From assembly GCA_905339235.1 (NCBI GenBank), contig CAJPFG010000009.1:1-64000 (forward strand): DNA of 64,000 nucleotides. The letters are read 5' to 3'. A program made the position numbers and the translations under genes. Under the pieces are notes generated by a model. It was not told where the DNA came from. It searched no databases and saw only the letters and a list, made by a program, of their open reading frames with translations. Below, piece after piece: positions 25,908 to 36,739 of this stretch (the first letter of the stretch is position 1; every line of letters begins with the position of its first letter). The stretch comes from Phycisphaerales bacterium. Its GTDB lineage: Bacteria; Planctomycetota; Phycisphaerae; Phycisphaerales; UBA1924.

Positions 25908-27236
25908 CTAAACGAACTTGGTCTGCCCCGGCACCGCAACCGGAGGCGTCGGCCAATCGCCCCACGCGAGCGACTTGGGTGTGAGTTCTTCTGTCGAGTT
26001 CAAGGCCTGATCCCACGAGACGGTCTGGCCGGTGTAGGCGCTCATGCGGGCCATGAGAGCCATGAGAGTGGTGTAGGCCGCGCGTTCGCCGTCGTTGATG
26101 GGCTTGTTGTCGCGGATCGACTTGAAGAACTCGTCGTGCTCGATCTGGTACATGTCGCGGTCGGTGGGGCCGGCGTACCTCCAGAGCGTCGCGCCGGCGC
26201 GGTCCTTGAGGTGGTACGTCGGTACCCAGCCGTTGATCACGGCCGAGCCCTTGGTGCCGTACACGTAGTCCGTGTTGTCGGAGGGGCACCCGTCGATTTG
26301 GCGGCAGGCGTGGAACGTGCGGAGGCCCCCCTCGTACTCGTAGACGGCGGAGAAGTGGTCGAAGACGTTGCCGTGCTCGGGACCGGAGCGGGCAGCGCGG
26401 CCGCCCAGGCAGATGACCTTTTGCGGCCAGCGGTCGCCGGTCGCCCAGGCGAGGCGGTCGATGCTGTGCACGGCCTGCTCAACAACGTGATCGCCGCTGA
26501 TCCAGGTGAAGTGCCACCAGTTGCGGAACTGAAACTCGAGGTCGCTCCATTCGGGCTTGCGGGGGTTGCGGCTGAGCGTGCCGGTGTAATAGGTTGTTTG
26601 CACGGTGGTGATGTCGCCGACCGCGCCATCGTTGATCTGCTTGAACGTCGCGCGCATGCCGTCGTTGTACCGCCAGCAGAAACCCACCACGAGGGAGAGA
26701 TTCTTGCGCTTGGCCTCGGCCGCGGACTCGAGCACGCTGCGGACACCCGGCGCATCCACCGACATCGGCTTTTCGGCGAAGACGTGTCTTCCGGCGGCGA
26801 TCGCGGCCTTGAGGTGCTGCGGGCGGAAGACCGGGTGGGTCGTGAGGAGCACCACATCGACCCCGGAGTCGATGACCTTCTGAAAGGCATCGAAGCCGAC
26901 GAAGCGTCGCTCTTCCGCGACCGTGACCCGCTCGGCTCCAACTTCGGAGGCAAGGTTGCCCAGGCAGGCGTTGAGCCGGTCCGCAAAGATGTCTCCCGCG
27001 GCCCACAACACTACGTCCCTGTCGGCTCGCAGTGCCTGAACGGCGGCGCCCGTACCTCTTCCGCCGCATCCAACGATGCCGACCTTTAGAACCGGGTTCT
27101 TGCGTGGCGCGGAAGCACCGTGCGCCAGCACGGAAGGGACGAGCATGGCCGCCCCGGCCGCGCGGACAAAGTCCCTCCGGGTCCAACCTTCGCGTGTGCG
27201 TTGACTCTCGAGTTCGATGCGGTTGTCGGTGTTCAT
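25908..27236 (-). CDS. Tat-exported Gfo/Idh/MocA-family oxidoreductase
   Basis: 442 aa from ATG 27236. The N-terminus is a twin-arginine signal (TRRDFVRAAGAAMLVPSVLA). Rossmann fold VGIVGCGGRGTGAAVQAL; the conserved EKP motif in RHVFAEKPMSVD; then FCWRYNDGMRATFKQ and an HSIDRLAWA segment near the active site. These are NAD(P)-dependent sugar dehydrogenases or, for some exported members, NAD-dependent glycosidases. The start codon overlaps the stop of the upstream FGE-like gene (ATGA), so the two are translationally coupled. Function in fucosylated glycan breakdown with the adjacent fucosidase is inference. Confidence 0.92.
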   Translation of the reverse strand: MNTDNRIELESQRTREGWTRRDFVRAAGAAMLVPSVLAHGASAPRKNPVLKVGIVGCGGRGTGAAVQALRADRDVVLWAAGDIFADRLNACLGNLASEVGAERVTVAEERRFVGFDAFQKVIDSGVDVVLLTTHPVFRPQHLKAAIAAGRHVFAEKPMSVDAPGVRSVLESAAEAKRKNLSLVVGFCWRYNDGMRATFKQINDGAVGDITTVQTTYYTGTLSRNPRKPEWSDLEFQFRNWWHFTWISGDHVVEQAVHSIDRLAWATGDRWPQKVICLGGRAARSGPEHGNVFDHFSAVYEYEGGLRTFHACRQIDGCPSDNTDYVYGTKGSAVINGWVPTYHLKDRAGATLWRYAGPTDRDMYQIEHDEFFKSIRDNKPINDGERAAYTTLMALMARMSAYTGQTVSWDQALNSTEELTPKSLAWGDWPTPPVAVPGQTKFV

Positions 27237-28273
27237 GGTTGGGAGGGCGTTGCGGGTGCGGGGGGCTGAGGGGGCTGCGCGTCGGGCACGCACACGATGC
27301 GGAAGCCGACGAATGGGCCGTCCGACAGCCACCAGGTGCTCTTGGGAATCTGGGGGTCGGAGGCGTTCCACGACGGAGCCTGTTCTTTTCGGGCGGTGCA
27401 GGTCAAGGCTTGCGGATCGTCGCGGTACGAGCCGCCCTTGGTGACGGATTTACCATCTCGCCCGGTGACCCACTCGGCCACGTTGCCGTGCATATCCATG
27501 AGTCCCCAGGCGTTGGCCTTCTTCTTGCCGGTTGGGTGCGGGGACTCCTCGGAGTTGGCCTCGAACCACGCGTAGTCCTTGAGGTCGGACGGATTGTCGC
27601 CGAAGGAGTAGGCCGTGGAAGCGCCAGCGCGGCACGCGTGCTCCCATTCGTCTTCGGTCGCGAGCCGGTACGACTTGCCTGACTTATTGGAGAGCCAGGC
27701 GCAGAACTCCCTCGCGTTCTTGTGGGACATGCTGATCGCGGCGTAGCCCTCGTGGCCGAATCCTCGGTCGGGCGGCAGATAGGGCTTGCTCGGACGTGTG
27801 ACTGCATCGATCTTGCCCAGGCCGGCCTCCTCGTCGAGGCGGTAGATGTAGACGTCGAAGGCTTCCCACGGAACTTCGGTTTTGCTCATCCAGAACGGCT
27901 TGATGGAGCCGTCGGGAGAGCCGGGGATCGGGAGCATTTCGAGATTAAACGCCGCGCCCGGAATGGGCTCGGAGTACGGCTGGAGTTTGCCCGAAGCGTC
28001 GGTGCCTGGTTGCGTCGCCGGCCTGGCGGGCGGATTCGCGGGGGGCGGCTGAAAACCGCCTCCCAGCGGCACGCTCGCAGACGCAGGGTGGTGCAAAAAA
28101 AACGACAGGCCGGCGATGAGCGTTACCCCTGCGCCCATGCACGCGGCCCGCCGCGTTCGCGAGATCAAGATGTTCGAACCCAGAAGGAAGCGAGAATGCG
28201 CGGAAGACATCATCTTCGACAGTCCGGGGAAAGTGCGCGCCGGCGAACGCGGTTGCACGCACGTTCCTGACAT
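27233..28273 (-). CDS. FGE/SUMF1-like domain protein, probably non-catalytic
   Basis: Up to 346 aa; ATG codons at 28213 and 28210 are alternative starts giving about 325 aa. A hydrophobic segment (ACMGAGVTLIAGLSFFLH) preceded by Arg residues is a signal or anchor. The FGE-sulfatase fold follows: FWMSKTEVPWEAFDVYIY, YAAISMSHKNAREFCAWLS, YRLATEDEWEHACRAGAST, WGLMDMHGNVAEWVTGR, GGSYRDDPQALTCTAR. The two cysteines that form the formylglycine-generating active site in true FGE (in GGSYxC....C) are absent, and no sulfatase is in the window, so it is probably a binding or structural version. It is coupled to the next gene by ATGA. Confidence 0.85.
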   Translation of the reverse strand: MSGTCVQPRSPARTFPGLSKMMSSAHSRFLLGSNILISRTRRAACMGAGVTLIAGLSFFLHHPASASVPLGGGFQPPPANPPARPATQPGTDASGKLQPYSEPIPGAAFNLEMLPIPGSPDGSIKPFWMSKTEVPWEAFDVYIYRLDEEAGLGKIDAVTRPSKPYLPPDRGFGHEGYAAISMSHKNAREFCAWLSNKSGKSYRLATEDEWEHACRAGASTAYSFGDNPSDLKDYAWFEANSEESPHPTGKKKANAWGLMDMHGNVAEWVTGRDGKSVTKGGSYRDDPQALTCTARKEQAPSWNASDPQIPKSTWWLSDGPFVGFRIVCVPDAQPPQPPAPATPSQP

Positions 28274-28332
28274 CCGACGAGCCGCAGTCTAAACCAAGAG
28301 ACCTCGCTCCGCAAGGGCCGCCCACCCGGGAT

Positions 28333-29373
28333 TCATGCCGGGTTCACGGGCTCCCATTCCCCGCTTGTAAGCGATTTCCGCTCGGCAAGCAGGAGTCGAG
28401 TGACCGCGAGGGCGTCGGCCAGCGTTGCAGGAGGCGGATTGGTCGATCCCGCTTTCCAGGCCGCGACACAGTTGAGAAACGACTGCATCTCGGCCTCATA
28501 CGCGGAAGCGTGGGGGAGGAGCGGATGCGAGGTGGAGCCTCCGGAAGTCACGGCGACGGTGGGTGAGTTGGCCAGGTCGAACTCGACGGTCGCGGTGTCG
28601 AACTCGGCGCAGAACCGCATTCGGAAACCGCGGCCGGCGGAGGCGAGCCATCCCCCTTCGGCGATCACCGCGCGGTAATCGTCAAAGCCATAGAGGGTGG
28701 TCAGGTGGGTCGTGGTTCCGACGCTCAGTACACGCCGCGGCCTGCCAATGGAGTGCAGCACAAAGTCCGAGTCGTGGATGTGCAGGTCGAATATCGCCCC
28801 GCCACTGCGGGATTCGTCGGCGTAGAACGCAGACCACTCGGGCCGGCTGCCCAATCGCGTCAATCTCAGGGCGTGCAAGCCGCCGAAGCGGCCGGTGTCG
28901 ATACATTCCTTGAGATACGTCCAGCCCGGCCAGAACCGGATGCACATCGCGGGCATCACGTGTCGGCGTGTCGCTCGTTCGTGTTCGATCAGGCGGGAAA
29001 CTTCCTGGACACCGATCGCTACCGGCTTTTCGAGCAACACGTGAAGGCCGCTTCGGAGCGCCGAGGCCGTGAGCGCTTCGTGCGTGTCGGTGGGCGTGGC
29101 GATGACAACGGCATCGAGGCCGGCGCTGGAGAACATGGCCGCGGGATCCTGAAACGTCTGCGTCTCCGCGGGATCGAACAATCGCTGGGGCCGCTCGCCG
29201 GCGTCGAGATTGCCGGAAACAGAGGCTTGGCCGTTGAGACGGTCGGGCGAGTGGTCGGCGACGGCGGCCAGGACACATTCCAAGCCCGCCGCTCTCGCGG
29301 CGCTGATGGACTTCACGTGGACCTGCCCCATGAAGCCCAGCCCCACAACACCAATTCGAACCGGAGGGGTCAT
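28333..29373 (-). CDS. Gfo/Idh/MocA-family oxidoreductase (cytosolic)
   Basis: 346 aa from ATG 29373; the open frame upstream to 29550 is Arg-rich and antisense-like. NAD-binding IGVVGLGFMGQVHVKSI, EKP motif GLHVLLEKPVAIG, GGAIFDLHIHDSDFVLHSIG (His/Asp near the active site). The missing export signal distinguishes it from the oxidoreductase at 25908. Its ATG overlaps the stop of the sugar isomerase gene (ATGA), so translation is coupled. Likely oxidises a sugar or inositol-type substrate released by this operon; the exact substrate is unknown. Confidence 0.92.
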   Translation of the reverse strand: MTPPVRIGVVGLGFMGQVHVKSISAARAAGLECVLAAVADHSPDRLNGQASVSGNLDAGERPQRLFDPAETQTFQDPAAMFSSAGLDAVVIATPTDTHEALTASALRSGLHVLLEKPVAIGVQEVSRLIEHERATRRHVMPAMCIRFWPGWTYLKECIDTGRFGGLHALRLTRLGSRPEWSAFYADESRSGGAIFDLHIHDSDFVLHSIGRPRRVLSVGTTTHLTTLYGFDDYRAVIAEGGWLASAGRGFRMRFCAEFDTATVEFDLANSPTVAVTSGGSTSHPLLPHASAYEAEMQSFLNCVAAWKAGSTNPPPATLADALAVTRLLLAERKSLTSGEWEPVNPA

Positions 29374-30251
29374 GAGGCGATTCCCGCTCCCGCCAATCGC
29401 TTCACCAAGTCCGCGGCCGCACGCACATCGCCGACTCGATCCTCGCCCGCTTCTCGCTCGACAACCAGATTCACGGGGTTTTCTCTGAGCACCCGAAAGA
29501 ACTCGGGCCAATCGACCTTGCCGGTGCCTGCGAGGACTTCCGTGCCCCACGTGCCCGCGGTCGCGGCCGGCAGGGCGTCCTTGATGTGAACCTGACGCAC
29601 CGAGGGAAGCAGCCGGCGAAGGGAGTCCACCGGATCACCCATGCCGTAGAGGATCATGTTCGCGGGATCGAAGTTGACTCCGACGTGCCAGCGGGTCGGC
29701 AGATGGGCGTTGACTTCGGCGAGGACCGCGAGAAGCGTGGCCGCGGTTTCCTGGCCGGTCTCGAGCGCGAGTCGCATGCCGCGGGAGGCGAACATCTGGG
29801 CCAACTGACGGAGCCGGTCGATCATGGTGCGGCGTTCGAAGTTGGACGTCTCGTGCGGAAGGAACCCGGCATGGAACGTCACGAGAGGAATGGCGAGGCG
29901 CTGGGCAATCGCGGCGTCGGCCTCGATCGCGCGAAAGTTATCTCCCCAGTGAACGTCGGCGCGGATGCCGCCGGTGCGTTTGATCGATTCGAGGCTGGAG
30001 TAGTCCTCGCCCTTCATGGAGATCATGCCGGAGAGGATCGCGATACCGGCGCTTTTGAGGAGTTCGACCGTTGACTTCTCATTCCAGGTGCCATCGCGGA
30101 TCGGATCGATGTGCAACTGCACGGCGGAAAGGCCGCAAGCCTCGACCTTGCCGACAAGATCTGCCGGGGAGGTGGGGCGAAGGGACCAAGAGCAGACGGC
30201 GAGATATTGCATGGCTCGACTCAGACCGCCGTCCACGACAACCGGCTTCAT
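29370..30251 (-). CDS. Sugar phosphate isomerase/epimerase (xylose-isomerase-like TIM barrel)
   Basis: 293 aa from ATG 30251, or 280 from ATG 30212 (MQYLAVCSWSL), which fits the family better. AP-endonuclease-2-type TIM barrel: LSAVQLHIDPIRDG, LVTFHAGFLPHE, MRLALETGQETAATLLAVLA (metal-binding Glu), VGVNFDPANMILYGMGDP and VHIKDALPA. Such enzymes epimerise or isomerise keto-sugars and are often next to Gfo/Idh oxidoreductases, as here, where the 29370 stop overlaps the next start. Confidence 0.9.
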   Translation of the reverse strand: MKPVVVDGGLSRAMQYLAVCSWSLRPTSPADLVGKVEACGLSAVQLHIDPIRDGTWNEKSTVELLKSAGIAILSGMISMKGEDYSSLESIKRTGGIRADVHWGDNFRAIEADAAIAQRLAIPLVTFHAGFLPHETSNFERRTMIDRLRQLAQMFASRGMRLALETGQETAATLLAVLAEVNAHLPTRWHVGVNFDPANMILYGMGDPVDSLRRLLPSVRQVHIKDALPAATAGTWGTEVLAGTGKVDWPEFFRVLRENPVNLVVEREAGEDRVGDVRAAADLVKRLAGAGIAS

Positions 30252-30499
30252 TGCCGACCCTCAACGCGCAACTCCAGCCAGTCAAGATCGGCAAGGGAAT
30301 GACGAGCGCCGAACTCTCCGAGCCGGATCGCCCGGGCGCGTTCGATCCGCGTGACTTTCTCGTCAACGGGAGTAACTCTCGCCGCGGGTCGTCGGTAGTC
30401 GGTGAGGATCACATGGCCTCGCATTCGAAGACGCTCGACCAACGGTCGAAGCGCCTCACCGATTTTTGAGTTTGAATGGTCATTACCCGGGCTAACCAT
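30248..30499 (-). CDS. Possible small protein between nagB and the isomerase
   Basis: 83 residues from ATG 30499 (MVSPGNDHSNSKIGEAL), with an amphipathic helix LRPLVERLRMRGHVILTDY and a charged C-terminal half. The stop overlaps the ATG at 30251 of the isomerase (ATGA), as in other joints of this operon, and it fills an otherwise empty 260-bp gap on the coding strand. No Shine-Dalgarno sequence and no family recognised, so it may still be spurious. Confidence 0.4.
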   Translation of the reverse strand: MVSPGNDHSNSKIGEALRPLVERLRMRGHVILTDYRRPAARVTPVDEKVTRIERARAIRLGEFGARHSLADLDWLELRVEGRQ

Positions 30500-30510
30500 G
30501 ACAGAGTCTA

Positions 30511-32508
30511 TCACCTCGGGGTGGGCGATGACAGGGTCAGTGCGTTTCGCGCCCCCATGAGCCCGTCTGCCACCGAACCGTCCGAGGCGCTGGGCACCCA
30601 TCGCACAAACCCCTCGATGGCCTCATACTCCGCAAGCCCGAGTTTGTCGTAGAGCCTGGCCGTGCCGCGGTTGCGGTCCTCGGCACGCTGCCAGAACTCG
30701 CGGGGATCGTTGGGGCCGGGAAAGAGGGCCTTGTCTTTCTGGCTTTCGTGCTTGAAGATGGCGATGCGTTTCCTGGCGAGTTCCTCCGGGCTGAGGGGCA
30801 CCGCCATTTCGATTTCCTCGGGCCCCCACTCCTGCCACGCCCCACGATACAGCCACACCACGCAATCCCGCATCCAGTCGCGGTCCGCCAACCGCCGCAG
30901 CGCCGTCGTGATCGCCGACAGGCACACCCGATGCGTGCCATGCGGGTCCGAAAGGTCGCCCGCCGCGTAGATCTGCTGCGGTCTCACGCGCTCGAGCAGT
31001 TCGATCGTGATCCGCACGTCCTCCTCGCCGATGGGCTTCTTCTTCACCCGCCCGGTTTCGTAGAACGGCAGGTCGAGGAAGTGGATGTTCTCTTCCCGAA
31101 CTCCGGAATACTTCGCCGCGGCCCGCGCCTCGGTGCGGCGGATCAATGCCTTGATCCGCTGAAGTTCCGGCGTATCCACCTCGCCCGCCCGCTTCTTGCG
31201 GATGAACGCCGACATGCTCGATTCCAGCCGCTCGGCCGCGTCCGCCCCGCCGATCTGGGGGAACGCCTGCAGAAACTCCGTCACAAAGTCGGCGTGCCGC
31301 AGCGCGGCCTCGTCCCACACCGCGATGTTGCCGCTGGTCTGGTACGCGACGTGCACGTCGTGCCCCTGCTCGCACAGCCGGATGAACGTGCCGCCCATCG
31401 AGATCACGTCGTCGTCGGGATGGGGACTGAACACCAGCACGCGTTTGGGAAAGCCCGCCTTCCCGGGCGCCGCATCCGACGGCCGGCCCCCCGGCCAACC
31501 CGTGATCGTCGTGGAGAGCGTGCGAAAGACCTCCAGATTGATGTTGTACGCCCCGCCGCGGGCGGTCACGAGATCCTGAAGCCCGTGCTCGCTGTAGTCC
31601 TCGTCGGTGAGCTTCAGGATGGGCTTCTCCAGGGTCCGCGCGAGCCAGATCGTCGCCTTCCGCGTGGATTTGCGGTCCCACGCGAGCCCGAACTGCTCGA
31701 TCGGGCCCAGCGCCCAGGGCGTCTTGTACCGCGTGAGCTCCGCCGCGGCGGCCGGATCGAGCACAAACGACGCGCTCACGTGCTGCTGTAGAAATGACGC
31801 CGCGACCGACGGGGTGATGTCCCCTTCGACCGCACGTCGCACGATGGCGGCCTTGTGCTCGCCGAAGGCCAGAAGGATCACGCGCTTGGCATCCAGGATC
31901 GATCCAACACCCATCGTGATGGCCGTGCGGGGGACGTTGCGCTCGCCGAAGAAGTCGCTGGCCGCGTCCATCCGCGTCACCTTGTCCAGGTGAACCAGGC
32001 GCGTGCGGCTGTCCCGGGGCGAGCCGGGCTCGTTGAACCCGATATGACCAGTGCGGCCGATGCCGAGGATCTGAATGTCGATCCCGCCCGCATCCCGGAT
32101 GGCGCTCTCGTACTGCTCGCAGTAGGCGTTGATGCCGTCGCGGGGGACCGTGCCGTCGGGGAGGTGGGTGCTGCGCAGGTCGATGTCCACACGGTCAAAG
32201 AGGTATTCGCGCATGAACCGCCGGTAGGACTGAAGTTCCTCCGGCTGCATGGGGTAGTACTCATCGAGGTTGAAGGTGACGACATTCCGGAACGACAACC
32301 CTTCGTCGCGATGCAGTCGCACCAGTTCGTCGTAGACCCCCTGAGGCGTCGAACCGGTGGCGAGCCCCAGCACGGCCATCCGCCCCGCGGCAGCACGATC
32401 ACGAATAAGCGCCGCGATCTCCGCGGCCACCCCGGCGCTCGCGAGGGCCGAAGACTCAAAGACGCGGACCGGAATCCGTTCGGGCTGCTTGGCGTTCGGG
32501 GTATTCAT
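30511..32508 (-). CDS. nagB: Glucosamine-6-phosphate deaminase fused to a LmbE/PIG-L deacetylase-like domain
   Basis: 665 aa from ATG 32508 (MNTPNAKQPERIPVRVF). NagB domain, residues 1-330: LGLATGSTPQGVYDEL phosphate loop, FNLDEYYPM with the catalytic Asp, and GIGRTGHIGFNEPGS with His/Glu of the ring-opening relay. The second domain (about 355-650) starts RVLVFSPHPDDDVISMGGTF, the HPDD zinc-site motif of LmbE/PIG-L N-acetylglucosaminyl deacetylases, and later has DLSDPHGTHRVC. The deaminase converts GlcN-6-P to Fru-6-P and ammonia; the attached domain may remove the acetyl group first. This fusion is known in Bacteroidetes and planctomycetes. It is the first gene of the minus-strand operon. 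Confidence 0.93.
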   Translation of the reverse strand: MNTPNAKQPERIPVRVFESSALASAGVAAEIAALIRDRAAAGRMAVLGLATGSTPQGVYDELVRLHRDEGLSFRNVVTFNLDEYYPMQPEELQSYRRFMREYLFDRVDIDLRSTHLPDGTVPRDGINAYCEQYESAIRDAGGIDIQILGIGRTGHIGFNEPGSPRDSRTRLVHLDKVTRMDAASDFFGERNVPRTAITMGVGSILDAKRVILLAFGEHKAAIVRRAVEGDITPSVAASFLQQHVSASFVLDPAAAAELTRYKTPWALGPIEQFGLAWDRKSTRKATIWLARTLEKPILKLTDEDYSEHGLQDLVTARGGAYNINLEVFRTLSTTITGWPGGRPSDAAPGKAGFPKRVLVFSPHPDDDVISMGGTFIRLCEQGHDVHVAYQTSGNIAVWDEAALRHADFVTEFLQAFPQIGGADAAERLESSMSAFIRKKRAGEVDTPELQRIKALIRRTEARAAAKYSGVREENIHFLDLPFYETGRVKKKPIGEEDVRITIELLERVRPQQIYAAGDLSDPHGTHRVCLSAITTALRRLADRDWMRDCVVWLYRGAWQEWGPEEIEMAVPLSPEELARKRIAIFKHESQKDKALFPGPNDPREFWQRAEDRNRGTARLYDKLGLAEYEAIEGFVRWVPSASDGSVADGLMGARNALTLSSPTPR

Positions 32509-32674
32509 GCCGATTTGGCCTCCACGCCCCGAGCGTAGCGAAACTTCAGCGGGGGCGTCGGGTGACCTGTGCGGTGCTTTCGGTCGGCGAACTGCCTCAC
32601 GCGTTCGCTGATCGGCCTCGAATAGCGGGCCGAAACTTGAAAGCCGCCGGGCGTGACCTACGATGTGGCTGGAT

Positions 32675-32748
<74 letters not shown>

Positions 32749-32793
32749 TTGCCGGGGTCGTCCAGAAACTGGGCGACCCACCCGTTAGAAGTG

Positions 32794-32826
32794 AACGCCC
32801 CGACCGCAAGGCCGGGGCGTTTGCGT
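32794..32826 (+). terminator. Rho-independent terminator after the tRNA
   Basis: Nine-bp perfect stem (32794-32802 AACGCCCCG with 32813-32821), an A-C mismatch, two more G-C pairs, and a GCAA tetraloop, then TTGCGTTT. It is well placed to end the tRNA-fMet transcript. Confidence 0.8.
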
Positions 32827-33073
32827 TTCCGGGCCGCGTTTTTCCGAGTCGTTCGACATGCCCCCCGTCGGGAAGTCTCGCCATCTGGCCCGGTGAGACT
32901 CGGGACGAGCGCGTTCTGGCTCGCGGGCACGCACCCGATCCGAGAAAGTCTCAGAGTCTCGGCGTCTCTCCGGGCACGCCGTTATACCTCCCGCCCCCTG
33001 GCTGGCGAGCAGACAACACGGCACGGGGTGGGCGGAGAGCACGGCATTGACGAGCGCGGTTCAGGGAAATGGA
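32827..33073. other. Non-coding stretch downstream of the tRNA terminator
   Basis: The 32749-33073 interval has no supported gene apart from the terminator. It contains a loose inverted arrangement of GAGACTC/GAGTCTC-type words (about 32896-32970), but no att-like copy of the tRNA 3' end was seen. Confidence 0.35.
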
Positions 33074-33694
33074 TCACGGCCGCGGCGCGGGTTGAGCCAG
33101 GCGTTCCAAGACCGGGAGCAGATCTGGGGTGCGGAACTCCTGCACGAACCCGTTCTCCCCGACGTAGAACCGCACGCGCCCGCCTCCCATCAGGGTCTTG
33201 CCCAGGACCTTCAGATCGCTGTGGAAGCTCACCAGTGTCCGCCGGTCCGTCCCCGACGGCAGCGGCGTGTTGTCAAAGACGACATTGATCGGGTTCCGGG
33301 GATGATTGTGAAAGAGCAGCACCTCGTTCGCGTGCTCCTTCTGCACGTACTGCCGGATCGCGGCGGCGACGTGGTCAGGAATGCTCACTGCCCCCTCAGT
33401 GCCGATCGCATGAGCCATGCTTTCGACGACCGTCGTTGACCCGTGCTGAAAACCGAAGCCGACGATCAGGTGCTCGACGGGCGCCTCGGTCGTGAAGGCA
33501 TGGCATCCGCACAGAAACGCGTTGCGATTGAGCTCACGCCGGAAGGTGTGCAGGCTGCTCGCAGGCTTCTGGCATCCCGTCCGCACGGGACCGAGCCCCG
33601 CCTCGTCGGCACGCTTGAAGGTGACAGGGTTTGGGTCGAGTGCCTTAGAGAGGATTGAGCCGACCACTTCGCGCACGACGGAGTCAATGTTCAT
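33074..33694 (-). CDS. RadC-like JAB/JAMM-domain protein
   Basis: 206 aa from ATG 33694, preceded by GGAG with 6-nt spacing; longer open frames upstream are not supported. The C-terminal half has a JAMM-type metal site: EVLLFHNHPRNPINV, then LPSGTDRRTLVSFH, so an HxHP and a later SxxD. The spacing between the two is longer than in RadC. RadC-family proteins occur on many integrative elements and phages and their role is unclear (not the DNA repair once proposed). The N-terminal 90 residues include a Cys/His pair (FLCGCHAF). First gene after the tRNA, and antisense to the following module. Confidence 0.7.
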   Translation of the reverse strand: MNIDSVVREVVGSILSKALDPNPVTFKRADEAGLGPVRTGCQKPASSLHTFRRELNRNAFLCGCHAFTTEAPVEHLIVGFGFQHGSTTVVESMAHAIGTEGAVSIPDHVAAAIRQYVQKEHANEVLLFHNHPRNPINVVFDNTPLPSGTDRRTLVSFHSDLKVLGKTLMGGGRVRFYVGENGFVQEFRTPDLLPVLERLAQPAPRP

Positions 33695-33813
33695 CCTGGT
33701 CTCCATGCCTCCGAGCGGGTTCGTCCTGGACGACCAGCATGGTACTGCGCCGCCGCACCCTTCGAAACCGATCGTCACTCGCATACCCAGCGCGGACAGC
33801 CCGACTCTCAGCG

Positions 33814-33828
33814 GCGTAGGTAGCCGGG
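33814..33828 (+). repeat. 15-bp direct repeat, left copy
   Basis: GCGTAGGTAGCCGGG, identical to 55750-55764 in the same orientation, about 22 kb away. Both copies lie in non-coding sequence shortly upstream of mobile-element genes. See the findings. Confidence 0.6.
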
Positions 33829-33897
33829 TGAGAAGACATCGCTTGCCTTCTCGCCCTGACGTTGCCCCACTTGTCCGAAGGGAACGGAACGCCGCCG

Positions 33898-34128
33898 ATG
33901 GTCGCCAAAGACGATGACGCCAATTTGTCCGCCGACGAGCGCCGCCGCGAGGTGATCGCCATTCTTGCCACGGGGGCCGGGCGTTGGCACCGTCGCGCGA
34001 AGGCGACCGGCCTTGTCGCGGGGACGGGGGCATTGGCCTCGCTGGCGGAGCATCAAGAAGAGAACCGCAGCGGACTTGAACTGGGCGAGCAGGCAGGCCT
34101 CAGTGTGTCCGACCGTACCGCGCGTTAG
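33898..34128 (+). CDS. Small protein of the recombinase module
   Basis: 76 residues from ATG 33898 (MVAKDDDANLSADERRREVI). The pattern LSADERRREVIAILATGAGRW, read in two parts, matches small helical proteins that I have seen encoded ahead of DUF2924/recombinase pairs. No known activity. Followed 21 bp later by the DUF2924 gene on the same strand. Confidence 0.6.
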   Translation: MVAKDDDANLSADERRREVIAILATGAGRWHRRAKATGLVAGTGALASLAEHQEENRSGLELGEQAGLSVSDRTAR

Positions 34129-34149
34129 CGGTGCGGGAATACGGAGACC

Positions 34150-34640
34150 ATGCCGATGACGACCAACGTGTCGAAGGAACTCGCGGCGCTGGAGAAGATG
34201 ACGATCGGCGACCTGCACAACCGCTACGCCGAACTCTTCGGCGAGCGGATTCAAAGCCGCCACCGCGTCTACCTCGTCCGCCGGATCGCCTGGCGCATCC
34301 AGGCCAACGCCGAGGGCGGCCTATCCGAGCGTGCCCGCGTGCGGGCAGCCCAACTGGCCAACCCCACCGACGTGCGGCGGACGCCGCCCAAGTGGGCCAC
34401 GCTCGGGGAGCCCCCCAAGGACGCCAAGAAGGTCGCCCTCGCCGCCACGGCGGACCCACGGGTACCCCCGTCGGGCACGGCGCTCGTCCGCGACTACAAG
34501 GGCCGGGTCGTCCGCGTGGTGGTGCTGCCGGACGGATTTGAGTACGAGGGGGAGCGGTTCCGATCGCTGTCGGCGATCGCCAAGCGGGTCACGGGATCGC
34601 ACATCAACGGCTTCCGGTTCTTCAACCTGGAGAGGCGCTG

Positions 34641-34641
<1 letters not shown>
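34150..34641 (+). CDS. DUF2924-family protein
   Basis: 163 aa (alternative ATG at 34156). N-terminal KELAALEKMTIGDLHNRYAE, then LVRRIAWRIQANAEGGLS, and a C-terminal segment DYKGRVVRVVVLPDGFEY, SLSAIAKRVTGSHINGFRFF. This is the DUF2924 family, which is almost always encoded directly upstream of a large serine recombinase, as here (the stop and the next start overlap, TGATG). A role as accessory or directionality factor is plausible but unproven. Confidence 0.85.
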
Positions 34642-36226
<1,585 letters not shown>

Positions 36227-36230
<4 letters not shown>

Positions 36231-36640
36231 TCACCGTCAAGACCAAGGTCTTCTTCAACCGGGCGGCCCACGGGCGCAAGACGATCGACACGGAGCCCGC
36301 CGCGAGGACGGTCGTGGACCCCGGCCGCGTGCCCCGAATCTCCCGGCTGATGGCGCTGGCGATCCACTTTGACGAGATGATCCGCGCGGGCAAGGTCGCC
36401 AACATCTCGGAGATCGCCCGCCTGACCCACGTCACCCAGCCCCGGATCACGCAGCTGATGAACCTCTGCCACCTCGCACCGGACATCCAGGAAGAGATCC
36501 TGTTCCTGCCCCTGGTCATGCGCGGGCGCGACCCGATCCACGAGCACATGCTGCGTGCCGCGACCAGCGCGGCCGACTGGACGCTCCAGCGGCGGTGCTG
36601 GTCGGAGTTGCGGACGCGGGCGTCGGCTGTCCAATCCTGA
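36227..36640 (+). CDS. HTH protein coupled to the recombinase
   Basis: 137 aa; its ATG overlaps the recombinase stop (ATGA). A helix-turn-helix is visible at about 60-85: NISEIARLTHVTQPRITQLM. The rest is basic at the N-terminus (VKTKVFFNRAAHGRKTI). The product is probably a DNA-binding partner of the recombinase or a regulator of the module, and small genes like this are regular third members after DUF2924 and recombinase. Confidence 0.75.
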
Positions 36641-36739
36641 ACGCCCGGCGGTCGGTTGCCCGAATCCGCAGGCCATGCCCCCAAACCGAGATTCTGCCCC
36701 TTGGCATGCCTGGGCGCTGCAAGCCTGCCTGTCCCCGGT

